Positions 7,144 through 16,375 are shown, numbered from the stretch's first letter. The stretch: DNA of 49,888 nucleotides from Pedobacter antarcticus (GCF_900112985.1 NZ_FONS01000017.1:1-49888), one strand, 5' to 3'. The notes: generated from the letters alone by a model not told the origin. Made by a program: numbers and translations.

Positions 7144-9933
7144 TTAAAAGGTATAAGAAAAAGATACAGAAAGGTTTCTGCCGGCACGATAGCTACTCAA
7201 GGTGTCATCAGCAGGACCTCCATCATACTTCTTGTTTGCATTCTGATCATAGTATAAGGTATTGCGTTGATTCAGAATGTCGCCCGCATTTAATTTAACC
7301 TCTCCTTTGTTTTTCATCACTTTCATGCTTAACTGCAAATCAATGACATCTCTTGGAGCCTCCCATACGGCTGGATAAACAACGCCTGCAGCGATAGCCA
7401 GCCTTCTGCCTACCTTGTTGTACAGTGCATTGAAGTTCAATTTATCACCAAGGAAACTATGCTGCAGACCAGCATTAATTACATAAGGCGCTTGGCCTAC
7501 CATGGGACGGTCTGTGTCTTTGAGATTCAAACCACTCCCACTTGGATTACTTACTTTAGACTTAACCAGGGAGACATTCGCATAAGCAGTAGTCGCTTTC
7601 AAAAAGTCATTCTCGGCGATAAAATCAAGAGATTTCCTTAATTCAAATTCGACACCAAATACAGTTGCTTTATCAGAGTTGAAATAAGTGATTGTTCTGG
7701 TTGAAGTTGCGTCGCTGTTTAACGTCTCTATTGCATTCTTGAATTTCTTGTAGAAAGCAGAGACTGACACAATCTGTCCTGCAGAAGGATATAATTCGAA
7801 ACGAATGTCAGCATTGTCAATTGAGGTTCTTTTTAAATCTGGATTACCTTGTTGAAAAGCCAGCAATTCGTAATCATAATAAGAGGAAATGGACAGCTCG
7901 CGGAATTCAGGTCTGGCGAGTGTGCGGTAGTAAGAGGCGCGGAGATTTATCTTATCAGTAAGACTATAGGTGAAATTTGCCGAAGGTAATACATCTATGT
8001 AATTCTGTTTTACTTTAGAGAGCGATGCCTGCTTCGCCTGAAGATCGAGATTAAACTGCTCAACTCGGGCTCCCCAAACTAGCCTGGCTTTATCTCCTAT
8101 TTTATTATCAAGCATTAGATAACCTGCATTGGTCAACGAGTTCCCAGTGTAAGAGTCCTGGAAATTAGGAATTTCATCAAGTTTATAAATATTTGCATCC
8201 AGTAAGTCTCTACCGAACAACTGATTTAACGGCCTTTCCCGGATATCGGTGTCATCATTTCTTAGCAATAAACCAAGAAACCTTACATCGAAGGTACGAT
8301 CTCTGTATTGTGAAGTCAGACCAGCTTTAAATGTAGCCTTCTGACTAAACAGCTCAACCGGCAAACTGTAATTAACAGCTGCTGCATAGCTATTCTCATT
8401 CAACTTTGAGAATAAGCGCGTATTCTCCTTACCTAAAGTGGAGACGTTCGCCGAATAGCCTACATCAGGGTTATTTGCATCAGCGAATAAACGTGTATAA
8501 CTTACCTTACGCTGGTCCGGCTGATCATTCAGAATATTACTATAACTTAAAGACCAGTTCAACTTCGCGTTCCGCTCACCAATCTGATGATTACCTTCCA
8601 GAGTCGACTTAAATAAAGATTTTTGCAATAAATCAAATGCATAGAATTTCACATCACTTTGTGTATTCTGGTTAGCCCCGGTTCTTGACAGAAACTGATC
8701 ATCGTAAATCCGGTTGTATATATTTTTGAAAGTAATTTTGCTCTTTCCATAAGTATAAGCAAAGTTAGCGAGCGCACCGATATTCGTAGAGAATTTATAG
8801 ACATCATCGCGATAGTTATAGTCGTAATAATCACGGATAACATCCTTATTGATAGTCTGGGAATTACGGTAAGTTAAAGAGAGGATCGCACCTAACCGTC
8901 CCGAATTTTTCAATTCTTTCACCCGACCCACTGTAAACTGATAGTTTTGGGTCGGCAAAGCAGATCTCGAATAAATATTCCAGTCGGTAGGTAAACTTCT
9001 CAAAGCCTTCACATTTTGTTCCGGAGTCAAGACATTAATAATTTGTGAGCTAGTTGGAAAATTAGCCGGCAATTGCTTTTTGCCATTGTCAAATCCGAAA
9101 TAATCAGAAGCATTTCTTGTACCACTTCTGAAATTCTTAAAAGTTGAAGCACTGTTGTAACCCGCGCCTACGGAGAAGTTGAAAAAGTTTTGCTCCGGAA
9201 TGTCTTTGGTTTGTATCTGAATTGCCCCCCCCGTGAAATCTGCAGGCAGATCTGGTGTAGCTGTTTTATTAATAATCAGGTTTTCAACTAGACTGGATGG
9301 AACAATATCAAATGAGAATGCTTTTCTGTTAGGTTCAGTACTTGGCAAAGTTCCGCCGTCCAGCATTGCTGAATTATAGCGGTCACTCAATCCACGGATC
9401 ACAACAAATTTATTATCTTGTATAGTTGCGCCGCTCACACGTTTCAGAACATCGGAAGTGTTTTTATCCGGAGACCTTTTAATGAGTTCTGAACTTATAC
9501 CATCAGAAATTACTGCACTATTTTTTTGTTGGGCATATAATGCGTTAATACTTTCTTTTTTGAAAGAACCTTTGATCACTACCTCACTAAGATTTTGGCT
9601 GCTTGCTTCCTCCAGTACGACATTCAGTACCGTGTTTCTGGCGGCATTGACCTCTACCTCCGATATTTCCTTACCGGTATAACCGATATACTGAAACACC
9701 AATGTGAGTTTTCCGCTGTTCAGTCCGGTCAACGCATATTTACCGTCAACATCTGTAGCAAGTCCTTTTGCTGTGCCTTTTATTTTAACGGTTACTCCTA
9801 TTAATGTTTCTCCCGTTTTTTTATCACTTACGGTACCGGTAATCTTTCCATTCCCCTGTGCGAATAATGCTGCGTTAAAAAAAATGCAGAGAAGCGTCAG
9901 AATTATTTTTCTGAATTGTAGATGTAGTTTCAA
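7144..9933 (-). CDS. TonB-dependent outer-membrane receptor
   Basis: The 929-residue protein has a signal peptide (KIILTLLCIFFNAALFAQ), a carboxypeptidase-regulatory-like domain at about residues 28-110 (ITGTVSDKKTGETLIGVTVK), a plug with VFVIRGL-like segment KFVVIRGLSDRYNSAMLDGG, and a long beta-barrel ending in Phe (LSVSFSYTF). PDLPADFTGGAIQIQTKDIP is typical of one Bacteroidota receptor subfamily. It would import a substrate using TonB energy. The following lipoprotein is the probable partner; no SusD or sigma factor is present, so this is not a standard SusCD locus. The only start that keeps the signal peptide is TTG at 9933, with an in-frame stop just upstream. Substrate unknown. Confidence 0.9.
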   Translation of the reverse strand: MKLHLQFRKIILTLLCIFFNAALFAQGNGKITGTVSDKKTGETLIGVTVKIKGTAKGLATDVDGKYALTGLNSGKLTLVFQYIGYTGKEISEVEVNAARNTVLNVVLEEASSQNLSEVVIKGSFKKESINALYAQQKNSAVISDGISSELIKRSPDKNTSDVLKRVSGATIQDNKFVVIRGLSDRYNSAMLDGGTLPSTEPNRKAFSFDIVPSSLVENLIINKTATPDLPADFTGGAIQIQTKDIPEQNFFNFSVGAGYNSASTFKNFRSGTRNASDYFGFDNGKKQLPANFPTSSQIINVLTPEQNVKALRSLPTDWNIYSRSALPTQNYQFTVGRVKELKNSGRLGAILSLTYRNSQTINKDVIRDYYDYNYRDDVYKFSTNIGALANFAYTYGKSKITFKNIYNRIYDDQFLSRTGANQNTQSDVKFYAFDLLQKSLFKSTLEGNHQIGERNAKLNWSLSYSNILNDQPDQRKVSYTRLFADANNPDVGYSANVSTLGKENTRLFSKLNENSYAAAVNYSLPVELFSQKATFKAGLTSQYRDRTFDVRFLGLLLRNDDTDIRERPLNQLFGRDLLDANIYKLDEIPNFQDSYTGNSLTNAGYLMLDNKIGDKARLVWGARVEQFNLDLQAKQASLSKVKQNYIDVLPSANFTYSLTDKINLRASYYRTLARPEFRELSISSYYDYELLAFQQGNPDLKRTSIDNADIRFELYPSAGQIVSVSAFYKKFKNAIETLNSDATSTRTITYFNSDKATVFGVEFELRKSLDFIAENDFLKATTAYANVSLVKSKVSNPSGSGLNLKDTDRPMVGQAPYVINAGLQHSFLGDKLNFNALYNKVGRRLAIAAGVVYPAVWEAPRDVIDLQLSMKVMKNKGEVKLNAGDILNQRNTLYYDQNANKKYDGGPADDTLSSYRAGRNLSVSFSYTF

Positions 9934-9957
9934 TTTTTGCCTGAATTAAAGTTTAGA

Positions 9958-9965
9958 CAAAAGTA
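9958..9965 (-). promoter_or_regulatory. Promoter -7 element (TACTTTTG) of the TonB receptor gene
   Basis: TACTTTTG matches TAnnTTTG, with a TTG 23 nt upstream in ACAGTTGATC, slightly further than usual. It would give a short leader of about 17 nt before the TTG start. Confidence 0.5.
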
Positions 9966-10047
9966 TTACCACAGTATTACTAGCAGATCAACTGTACGTT
10001 ACCATTCATTAAAGTATATGTTAATAAATTGTAAACCATCTTAATGA

Positions 10048-10575
10048 CTAATAACTTAGCCCCGTTTTTTTACAGATGAAGTGTAGTAACCAAATCGGTC
10101 CTATTAACAAAAACTTTACATCCTGTAAAAATGAAGGTCTCCTACCTTCTATTTTATGGCCTATAAACTGCCCTACCCAGGAGAATAAAAAGATAACTGC
10201 ACATACCAACCAGACTGCCGGCCCTCCGGCAGCCTCCCATTTTTCCAGTTGAACTATTCCAATGGCTAAAATAAAGACCAACAGAATCATCATATAGGAT
10301 AACACGGGGGACAGACGATAATAATAGTATCCAGAGAAAGCAATCAGAAAAGATGCCCAGTTCACAAATCCATTATACCTCCCTAAAAATTCGAGGTGAG
10401 GAAAAGGGATAGACCAGACCAGACCAATTAGACTAAAGATAATCAGCGGCACACATACCCAATGAATAAGTTTATTAGATGGATGCTGATGACTTACCGC
10501 ATATTCATCGAAAAGAACATCTACTTGTCTACGCTGTCTTGTGCTGGTTTTAATACGCTGTTCTTTCTTCATCAT
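10048..10575 (-). CDS. Mpo1-like (DUF962) membrane protein
   Basis: The 175-residue protein has about four hydrophobic segments and the conserved features of the DUF962/Mpo1 family: HPSNKLIHWVCVPLI early and WVGQFIGHKIEGRRPS near the end, with invariant His residues. Yeast Mpo1 is an Fe(II)-dependent dioxygenase that oxidises 2-hydroxy fatty acids in alpha-oxidation. Bacterial members share the His pattern, but their substrate is unproven. Given the OlsF-like aminolipid gene 5 kb away, hydroxy-fatty-acid turnover is an attractive but untested role. It follows rny on the same strand, separated by a terminator hairpin. Confidence 0.75.
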   Translation of the reverse strand: MMKKEQRIKTSTRQRRQVDVLFDEYAVSHQHPSNKLIHWVCVPLIIFSLIGLVWSIPFPHLEFLGRYNGFVNWASFLIAFSGYYYYRLSPVLSYMMILLVFILAIGIVQLEKWEAAGGPAVWLVCAVIFLFSWVGQFIGHKIEGRRPSFLQDVKFLLIGPIWLLHFICKKTGLSY

Positions 10576-10583
10576 GCAAAAAT

Positions 10584-10613
10584 AAAAAAAGCGACAGGAT
10601 AACCTATCGCTTT
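10584..10613 (-). terminator. Terminator after rny
   Basis: On the minus strand AAAGCGATAGG, loop ttat, CCTGTCGCTTT form a stem with one mismatch, followed by T7. It lies about 45 nt past the rny stop. Confidence 0.75.
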
Positions 10614-10655
10614 ATAATTTATATATACCTGTAAATACAAGCAGATTCTGTATTC

Positions 10656-12218
10656 TTATTTCGCAAATGCAACAGATCTGGTCTCCCGGATTACTGTTAC
10701 TTTAATCTGACCTGGATAAGTCATTTCAGTCTGAATACGGTTTGAAATATCTGCGGCGAGTAATTCTGCCTGCTGATCTGTGACCCGCTCACTTTCAACT
10801 ACTACACGCAGTTCTCTTCCTGCCTGTATAGCAAAAGTTTTTTCTACACCAGGATAAGAAAGGGCAAGTTCCTCCAATTCTTTTAATCGCTTAATATAAC
10901 TTTCAACGACTTCCCTTCTCGCGCCGGGACGTGCACCTGAAATAGCGTCACATGCCTGAATAATCGGTGAAATCATAGAGGTCATTTCAATTTCATCATG
11001 GTGGGCACCGATTGCATTACAGATTTCAGGATGTTCTTTATATTTCTCAGCAAGCTGCATACCTAAAATTGCGTGAGGCAATTCTGGATTATCATCAGGC
11101 ACTTTTCCTATATCGTGCAGTAATCCTGCACGTTTCGCCATTTTCGCATTTAGCCCTAACTCAGCAGCCATGGTAGCACAGAAATTGGCCACCTCACGTG
11201 AGTGATGCAGCAGATTTTGTCCATAAGATGAACGGTAACGCATACGTCCAACCATCCTGATAAGCTCAGGATGTAATCCGTGGATACCTAAATCAATAAC
11301 AGTCCGTTCTCCGATTTCAACGATCTCATCTTCTATCTGCTTTTTAGTCTTTGCAACGACTTCCTCAATACGCGCTGGATGTATACGACCATCTGTAACC
11401 AGACGATGTAAAGCCAAACGGGCAATCTCTCTTCTTACCGGATCAAATCCCGAAAGGATAATTGCTTCGGGTGTATCATCTACAATAATTTCAATTCCTG
11501 TAGCAGCTTCCAGCGCACGGATATTTCTTCCCTCACGCCCAATAACACGCCCCTTAATCTCGTCGCTTTCAATGTGAAATATAGAAACCGTGTTTTCTAT
11601 AGCCGCTTCAACAGCGGTACGTTGTATAGTTTGGATTACAACCTTCTTAGCTTCTTTAGTCGCAGTTAATTTGGCTTCATCTACGATATCCTTTACCTGA
11701 ATCATCGCTTGAGTGCGCGCCTCCTGTTTCATGTTCTCCACCAATTGGTTTTTCGCTTCTTCTGCACTTAATCCGGCAATAGTTTCCAGTTGCTTGACGT
11801 GTTGATTTTTGAGGATCTCAACCTCTTCCTGCTTTTTAACTGCAAGATCAGTTTGTTTCTCCAGATTCTTTTTGTGATTGTCAAGCTCCTGTTCCTTACG
11901 GTTCATGTTTTCCAATCTCTGGTTTACAGACTGTTCTTTCTGTTTAATGGCATTTTCACGTTGATTAACCTGATTATTTTTGGTATTTACTTCCTGCTCA
12001 TGCTCGGCTTTAAGCTGTAAAAATTTCTCCTTTGCTTCCAGTAATCTATCCTTCTTAAGAATTTCAGCATTACTCTCTGCTTCCTTCAAGATCTTCTTAA
12101 CTTTCGTTTGTGCTGCAATCTCTTGAGACTTCAACAAATTACGAAGCAGATATCTGCCTATTAAAACACCAACCACCAGACCGGTGAGTACATATCCTAT
12201 TATTCCTACTATTTCCAT
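10656..12218 (-). CDS. rny: Ribonuclease Y
   Basis: RNase Y is a membrane-bound endoribonuclease that starts mRNA decay. The 520-residue protein has the full family layout: an N-terminal transmembrane helix (IVGIIGYVLTGLVVGVLIGRYLL), a long charged coiled coil to about residue 200, a KH domain with GRVIGREGRNIRALE, and an HD phosphohydrolase domain with LLHHSREVA and LLHDIGKV, whose HD residues are metal ligands. Its length is normal. It is transcribed alone, downstream of zapA and a structured RNA, and its leader carries a terminator-like hairpin just before the ATG. Confidence 0.97.
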   Translation of the reverse strand: MEIVGIIGYVLTGLVVGVLIGRYLLRNLLKSQEIAAQTKVKKILKEAESNAEILKKDRLLEAKEKFLQLKAEHEQEVNTKNNQVNQRENAIKQKEQSVNQRLENMNRKEQELDNHKKNLEKQTDLAVKKQEEVEILKNQHVKQLETIAGLSAEEAKNQLVENMKQEARTQAMIQVKDIVDEAKLTATKEAKKVVIQTIQRTAVEAAIENTVSIFHIESDEIKGRVIGREGRNIRALEAATGIEIIVDDTPEAIILSGFDPVRREIARLALHRLVTDGRIHPARIEEVVAKTKKQIEDEIVEIGERTVIDLGIHGLHPELIRMVGRMRYRSSYGQNLLHHSREVANFCATMAAELGLNAKMAKRAGLLHDIGKVPDDNPELPHAILGMQLAEKYKEHPEICNAIGAHHDEIEMTSMISPIIQACDAISGARPGARREVVESYIKRLKELEELALSYPGVEKTFAIQAGRELRVVVESERVTDQQAELLAADISNRIQTEMTYPGQIKVTVIRETRSVAFAK

Positions 12219-12232
12219 TTTAATTTATATAT

Positions 12233-12281
12233 AAAAAACCTGCATGAACATTCAGCATCCTTTGAATATGGTGCTCATGCA
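12233..12281 (-). promoter_or_regulatory. Terminator-like hairpin in the rny leader
   Basis: On the minus strand TGCATGA, internal loop, AUAUUC, 10-nt loop, GAAUGU, TCATGCA form a hairpin followed by GG and T6. It ends 14 nt before the rny ATG. The shape is that of an intrinsic terminator or attenuator placed ahead of the gene. It could equally be a small RNA 3' end. Confidence 0.5.
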
Positions 12282-12309
12282 AGCGTGGTTATTCTTAATT
12301 TTTTATCTC

Positions 12310-12440
12310 AAAAAAAAACCGGATCCAGTTTTAAGTTTCGTTACAGCCTCTGAATATAAAACACTTTATTTGCTGAATTGAGCTTTAAAGTATAAAATCT
12401 TCTTAATCGCGAAAATGAAACTTAAAACTTAACCACGGTT
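12310..12440 (-). ncRNA. ssrS: Candidate 6S RNA (SsrS-like)
   Basis: The minus-strand sequence folds into one long rod. The outer pairing is AACCG with CGGTT, then a perfect 13-bp stem (12417-12429 with 12327-12339). Next comes an asymmetric central bubble of about 14 and 12 nt, then an apical stem of GAAGAU/AUAUUC and AUACUUUA/UAAAGUGU. The 3' arm runs directly into T9, so the RNA ends at a terminator. A closing stem, central bubble and apical hairpin are the 6S architecture, in which the bubble mimics an open promoter and holds RNA polymerase. Its position beside zapA also matches ssrS in gammaproteobacteria. No clear promoter is visible, so it may start inside zapA. Strand is fixed by the T run. 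Confidence 0.6.
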
Positions 12441-12469
12441 AAATTTAATTGCTATGAATATATGAATGT

Positions 12470-12760
12470 CTATTTAGTAAAAAAGTCATTCAGTAAACTA
12501 TCTAATTCCTCGACCTTTTCAGCTACTGCAGAATCCTGGTCCTGAACTTTATTCTCTACCCTAAGTACTGCTGTTGCATAATGTAGAACTGCCATAGAAA
12601 GTAAATCCTGCTTATCTCTAACGGCATAATTCTCCTGATAATCTTTTATGCGTTCGTTAATAATTTTGGCTGCTCTCCGGACAATTTCTTCCTCTTCCAT
12701 ATTTACCTTTAGCGGGTAAATGCGGTCAGAAATAGTTATTTTAATCGAGATTTCTCCCAT
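12470..12760 (-). CDS. zapA: Cell division protein ZapA
   Basis: ZapA bundles FtsZ filaments at the division ring. With the ATG at 12760 the protein has 96 residues, the family size. It has the N-terminal strand region EISIKITISDRIYPLKV, the conserved EEEIVRRAAKIINERI helix and a C-terminal coiled coil. An upstream in-frame start at 12817 would overlap the preceding gene and adds residues not found in the family, so I rejected it. It follows a coiled-coil gene by 32 nt, probably in one transcript. Confidence 0.88.
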   Translation of the reverse strand: MGEISIKITISDRIYPLKVNMEEEEIVRRAAKIINERIKDYQENYAVRDKQDLLSMAVLHYATAVLRVENKVQDQDSAVAEKVEELDSLLNDFFTK

Positions 12761-12792
12761 TTTTAGCTTTGTTTCAATTTCGTGTATCCTAT

Positions 12793-13083
12793 TTATTTTT
12801 TCAGTAAGACTACACATTTATCGATTTCACGCACAAAATCGTTAATTTTTTGCTTTATATCAAGCGTCTTCTCACTGGTTCCCTCTATACTCTTGGCAAG
12901 CTTAAGCACCCTCATTTTCTCATCAAGATCAGAGATTTTAACCTTCGAAGAATTTAATGCAGCCTTAACAGCATCATTCTCTTGCTTCAATAGGTCATTC
13001 TCCTCCTGTAAAGCATGGCAAAGCTCTATCAGCTGGGCTGTTTTCTGTAATACGGAATTTAGTTTATCGGCAACCGAAGACAT
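12793..13083 (-). CDS. Small coiled-coil protein, possible ZapB-like division factor
   Basis: This 96-residue protein is almost all predicted coiled coil, with heptads such as LIELCHALQEENDLLKQEND and VKAALNSSKVKISDLDEKM. It sits directly before zapA on the same strand, with a -7 box TATATTTG (13133-13126) at the end of pheT. Small coiled-coil proteins paired with ZapA include ZapB, which links the FtsZ ring to the chromosome terminus. The pairing is suggestive only, as coiled coils give little homology signal. Confidence 0.6.
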   Translation of the reverse strand: MSSVADKLNSVLQKTAQLIELCHALQEENDLLKQENDAVKAALNSSKVKISDLDEKMRVLKLAKSIEGTSEKTLDIKQKINDFVREIDKCVVLLKK

Positions 13084-13134
13084 TAGATATAATTAGTGTG
13101 AGCTTTAAATTTATGCTAAAAGTAGCAAATATAT

Positions 13135-15534
13135 TTACTTTCTGATCTCTGCTTTTGCTGATTGTTCCAAATTAGCAATAATCTTCTGCATAACTGAATC
13201 AATCTGTTTATCAGTTAACGTCTGCTGATCATCCTGCAAAGTGAAGTTCAGTGCGTATGATTTTTTTCCTTCCGGTAATTTATCACCCACGTAGACATCG
13301 AATACCTGCACCTGTTTCAACAGTTTCTTTTCCGTTTTAAAGGCTACGGCTTTTAATTGTTCAAATGTGACACTAGCATCTACCAACATAGAAAGATCTC
13401 TTCTCACTACCGGGAATTTGGGGATTTCTTTAAAGATCACCTTATTTTTCCTGACGATATCAAGCAAAAGAGACCAATCAAAATCGGCATAATATACTTC
13501 CTTGTCTACATCAGCCAGTTTTTTATCAGCAGCCGTCACAGCACCGAAAGTAACAATAGTCTGTTGTCCTCTAAAATATCTCAACCCGAATGCATAATGT
13601 GCATCACTGATTTCTTCAATTTGATAATTTGCGATCCCTAACCGGCCGATCACGGCCTCGACGGCGGATTTCAGATGATAGAAGGATAGGCCTTCATTTT
13701 TAGTGCTCCAGTTTTCTTCTCCCATTGCACCGGACATCACCAATAAAAGCCTTGGTCTTTCCACATAAGCATCATTGATTAAATGATATGTCTTGCCAAA
13801 TTCATAGAATTTAACATCCGGGTTCCTCCGGTTCTGGTTATAAGCCACGCTCTCTAATGCGGGCGGTAAAAGGCGCTGGCGCATAACATTCAAATCCGAA
13901 CTCAGCGGGTTTAGAATTTGTACAGCCTCCTCTTTTGGATCTGCATAAATACCCTTTGTTAGGGAATTACACCAGATTTCAAGGAAACCATTCGCCGTCA
14001 GTAAATCTGCAATCACATGCTGAGTTTGTTCCTTATCAGGCTTAGCTGTGAATGCCAGGGAAGCATTAATCTTAGTTGGAATTGCAATATTGTTATAACC
14101 ATAGATCCTCAGCACTTCTTCAGTTACATCACATTCACGGGTTACATCTACTTTGTATGCAGGAATCTCGAGAGAAAGTCCCTCCTCATTTTCCTCTATA
14201 ATTTTAATTCCCAGGGCAGAAATAATGGATTTGATTTCTTCGTCCGGTATAGCCGCTCCGATCAGTTTATTGATATTATGATAAGTTACTTCGACTTTGG
14301 CAGGATTAATAGGATCAGGATAAATATCAGAAATCTCGGAAGAAATATATCCACCACCCAATTCGCATATCAATAAAGCGGCTCTCTTTAACGCAAACAC
14401 CGTCATTTCAGGATCAGTACCTCTTTCATATCTGAATGAAGCGTCAGTTTTTAGACCATGTCTTTTAGCAGTCTTACGAACAGATACTGCATTGAAATAA
14501 GCACTTTCAAGAAAAATATGAGTTGTTTTTTCAGATACACCAGAATTCTTTCCACCGTATACACCGGCAATAGTCAGGGGCCTCTCTGCGTCGCAGATCA
14601 TCAGATCTTCCGCACCCAATTTGCGTTCAACACCATCCAATGTGATAAATGATGTTCCTTCAGCACATTTTTTTATACTTACCTGTTTCCCACTGATCTC
14701 GTCTGCATCAAATGCATGGAGAGGCTGGCCAAGTTCGTGTAAGATATAGTTTGTTATATCTACAATATTATTAATCGGACGAATGCCAATTACTTTCAGC
14801 TTATCCTGTAACCAGTCAGGTGAAGGCTGAACTCTAACGCCGCTAATCGTAACGCTGCTATATCTTGGACATGCAATAGTATCCTCTACATTAACGTTGA
14901 TTTCCAATGATTTATCTGCAGCTTTAAATGCAGAAACATCTGGCATTTTCAAATTCTGTTTTAAATACGCAGCCAAATCTCTGGCTACACCGTAGTGAGA
15001 TGCCGCGTCTGCACGGTTAGGTGTTAAACCTATTTCAAACTGAAAATCATCTTCCAATTTGAAAAATTCACTTGCCGGAGTTCCAGGAACTGCATCTTCT
15101 TCTAGCACCATAATACCAGCGTGGGAATCACCCAGCCCAATCTCATCTTCTGCGCAGATCATACCCTCCGATACTTCACCCCGGATTTTTGATTTATTAA
15201 TTTTAAACGGCTCCCCTTCATTCGGATGAACGGTTGTACCTACAGTAGCTACAACAACTTTCTGTCCGGCTGCAACATTAGATGCACCACATACAATCTG
15301 AACAGCTTCAGCTGCACCTACATCTACCGTAGTAACACTCAATCTGTCTGCATTCGGGTGTTGTATGCGTGTCAGTACGTGTCCTATCACCAGACCTTCA
15401 AGCCCACCCCTTACCGGCTGAACTTTTTCCAGGCTTTCCACTTCAAGTCCTATATTGGTAAGTATCAATGAGAGTTCCTGTGGGGCGAGTTCCGTTGATA
15501 AGAATTGTTTAAGCCAATTGTATGATATCTTCAT
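13135..15534 (-). CDS. pheT: Phenylalanyl-tRNA synthetase beta chain
   Basis: The PheS2PheT2 enzyme charges tRNA-Phe. With the ATG at 15534 (MKISYNWLKQFL) the beta chain has 799 residues, the normal length. It has the N-terminal tRNA-binding OB fold (VIGHVLTRIQHPNADRLSV), the B3/B4 editing region, the B5 domain and the C-terminal FDX-ACB anticodon-binding domain (FPVVRRDLSMLVDASVTF). The longer frame from 15558 starts in the -7 region, so it was rejected. pheS is not in the window. Both tRNA-Phe genes here are substrates of this enzyme. Confidence 0.97.
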   Translation of the reverse strand: MKISYNWLKQFLSTELAPQELSLILTNIGLEVESLEKVQPVRGGLEGLVIGHVLTRIQHPNADRLSVTTVDVGAAEAVQIVCGASNVAAGQKVVVATVGTTVHPNEGEPFKINKSKIRGEVSEGMICAEDEIGLGDSHAGIMVLEEDAVPGTPASEFFKLEDDFQFEIGLTPNRADAASHYGVARDLAAYLKQNLKMPDVSAFKAADKSLEINVNVEDTIACPRYSSVTISGVRVQPSPDWLQDKLKVIGIRPINNIVDITNYILHELGQPLHAFDADEISGKQVSIKKCAEGTSFITLDGVERKLGAEDLMICDAERPLTIAGVYGGKNSGVSEKTTHIFLESAYFNAVSVRKTAKRHGLKTDASFRYERGTDPEMTVFALKRAALLICELGGGYISSEISDIYPDPINPAKVEVTYHNINKLIGAAIPDEEIKSIISALGIKIIEENEEGLSLEIPAYKVDVTRECDVTEEVLRIYGYNNIAIPTKINASLAFTAKPDKEQTQHVIADLLTANGFLEIWCNSLTKGIYADPKEEAVQILNPLSSDLNVMRQRLLPPALESVAYNQNRRNPDVKFYEFGKTYHLINDAYVERPRLLLVMSGAMGEENWSTKNEGLSFYHLKSAVEAVIGRLGIANYQIEEISDAHYAFGLRYFRGQQTIVTFGAVTAADKKLADVDKEVYYADFDWSLLLDIVRKNKVIFKEIPKFPVVRRDLSMLVDASVTFEQLKAVAFKTEKKLLKQVQVFDVYVGDKLPEGKKSYALNFTLQDDQQTLTDKQIDSVMQKIIANLEQSAKAEIRK

Positions 15535-15555
15535 TTTTATATGCTGTCTAAAATG

Positions 15556-15563
15556 CAAAGATA
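15556..15563 (-). promoter_or_regulatory. Promoter -7 element (TATCTTTG) of pheT
   Basis: TATCTTTG matches TAnnTTTG, with TTTTC 17 nt upstream as a near match to TTTTG. The implied leader is about 15 nt and excludes the longer pheT start. Confidence 0.55.
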
Positions 15564-15615
15564 TAAAATAATGCTTTGCTGAAAATGAAATAGCCAGATA
15601 AACAAACTAGAACGC

Positions 15616-16314
15616 TCAGAAACATCCTTCATCTGCCAGACTATAATAATTGCCATTCACCAGAATTAAATGATCCAGCACCAGCAGGTCCAGTAACTTC
15701 CCGGCGTCTGCGAGTTTTCTAGTAATGAAAAGATCCTCTTTGCTTGGACGGAGATTTCCAGAGGGATGATTATGAGCAAGTATAATAAAAGTGCCCTGAT
15801 TATCTATAGCCGTCTTGAAAATAATCTTGGGATCCGCAACAGTGCCTGCCCTCCCACCTTTACTGATCATATGTTTGCTTTTCACATAATTCGCCTGATT
15901 TAATAAGAGTATCCAGAACTCTTCATGATCTAAATCGGTGAATATAGGATGGAGATGCCTATAAGCATCATGCGAAGAATCTATTTTCTGCGGGCCGGCG
16001 GGAATAATCCCGGTACGTCTTCTACCTATTTCCAGTGCCGCTATGACGTGGAGTGCTTTGACTCTTCCTACTCCAGAGAAAGCAGTCAGATCCTTAACCG
16101 AGAGCTGACAAAGCCTGTCAAGATCATTTCCACAGGCAGAAAGAATCCGCTGGCTGAGCGAAACTGCATTTTCATTTCTATTCCCTGTACCGATCAGAAT
16201 AGCCAGCAGTTCTGCATCAGAAAGATGTCTTCTGCCATAGAGTAACATTTTTTCCCGTGGTCTGTCTTCGGGAGCCCATGATTTAATGGTTATTTTGTCT
16301 TCTGCTTTAATCAT
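15616..16314 (-). CDS. radC: RadC-family JAB/MPN domain protein
   Basis: The 232-residue protein has the RadC architecture. An N-terminal helix-hairpin-helix region (LTAFSGVGRVKALHVIAALEIGRR) is followed by a JAB1/MPN metal domain with the motif HNHPSGNLRPSKED. Metal ligands are the two His and the Asp. Despite the name, its role in DNA repair is not established in the family. The ATG at 16314 was chosen over a TTG two codons upstream. It lies just beyond the rpsT terminator on the same strand. Confidence 0.9.
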   Translation of the reverse strand: MIKAEDKITIKSWAPEDRPREKMLLYGRRHLSDAELLAILIGTGNRNENAVSLSQRILSACGNDLDRLCQLSVKDLTAFSGVGRVKALHVIAALEIGRRRTGIIPAGPQKIDSSHDAYRHLHPIFTDLDHEEFWILLLNQANYVKSKHMISKGGRAGTVADPKIIFKTAIDNQGTFIILAHNHPSGNLRPSKEDLFITRKLADAGKLLDLLVLDHLILVNGNYYSLADEGCF

Positions 16315-16320
16315 AGACAA

Positions 16321-16354
16321 AAAAAAAACGGGACAAGCAATGCTTGTCCCGTTT
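16321..16354 (-). terminator. Terminator of rpsT
   Basis: ACGGGACAAGCA and TGCTTGTCCCGT form a strong stem, followed on the minus strand by T8. It lies 22 nt past the rpsT stop and ends 7 nt before the radC ATG. Confidence 0.85.
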
Positions 16355-16375
16355 CCTTATATCTTAAAGATATTA

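Noticed and set aside
12782..13096. Plus-strand 104-codon frame opposite the coiled-coil gene
   Set aside because: Its Phe/Ser-rich composition is the antisense image of the coiled coil; gene order and promoter favour the minus strand.
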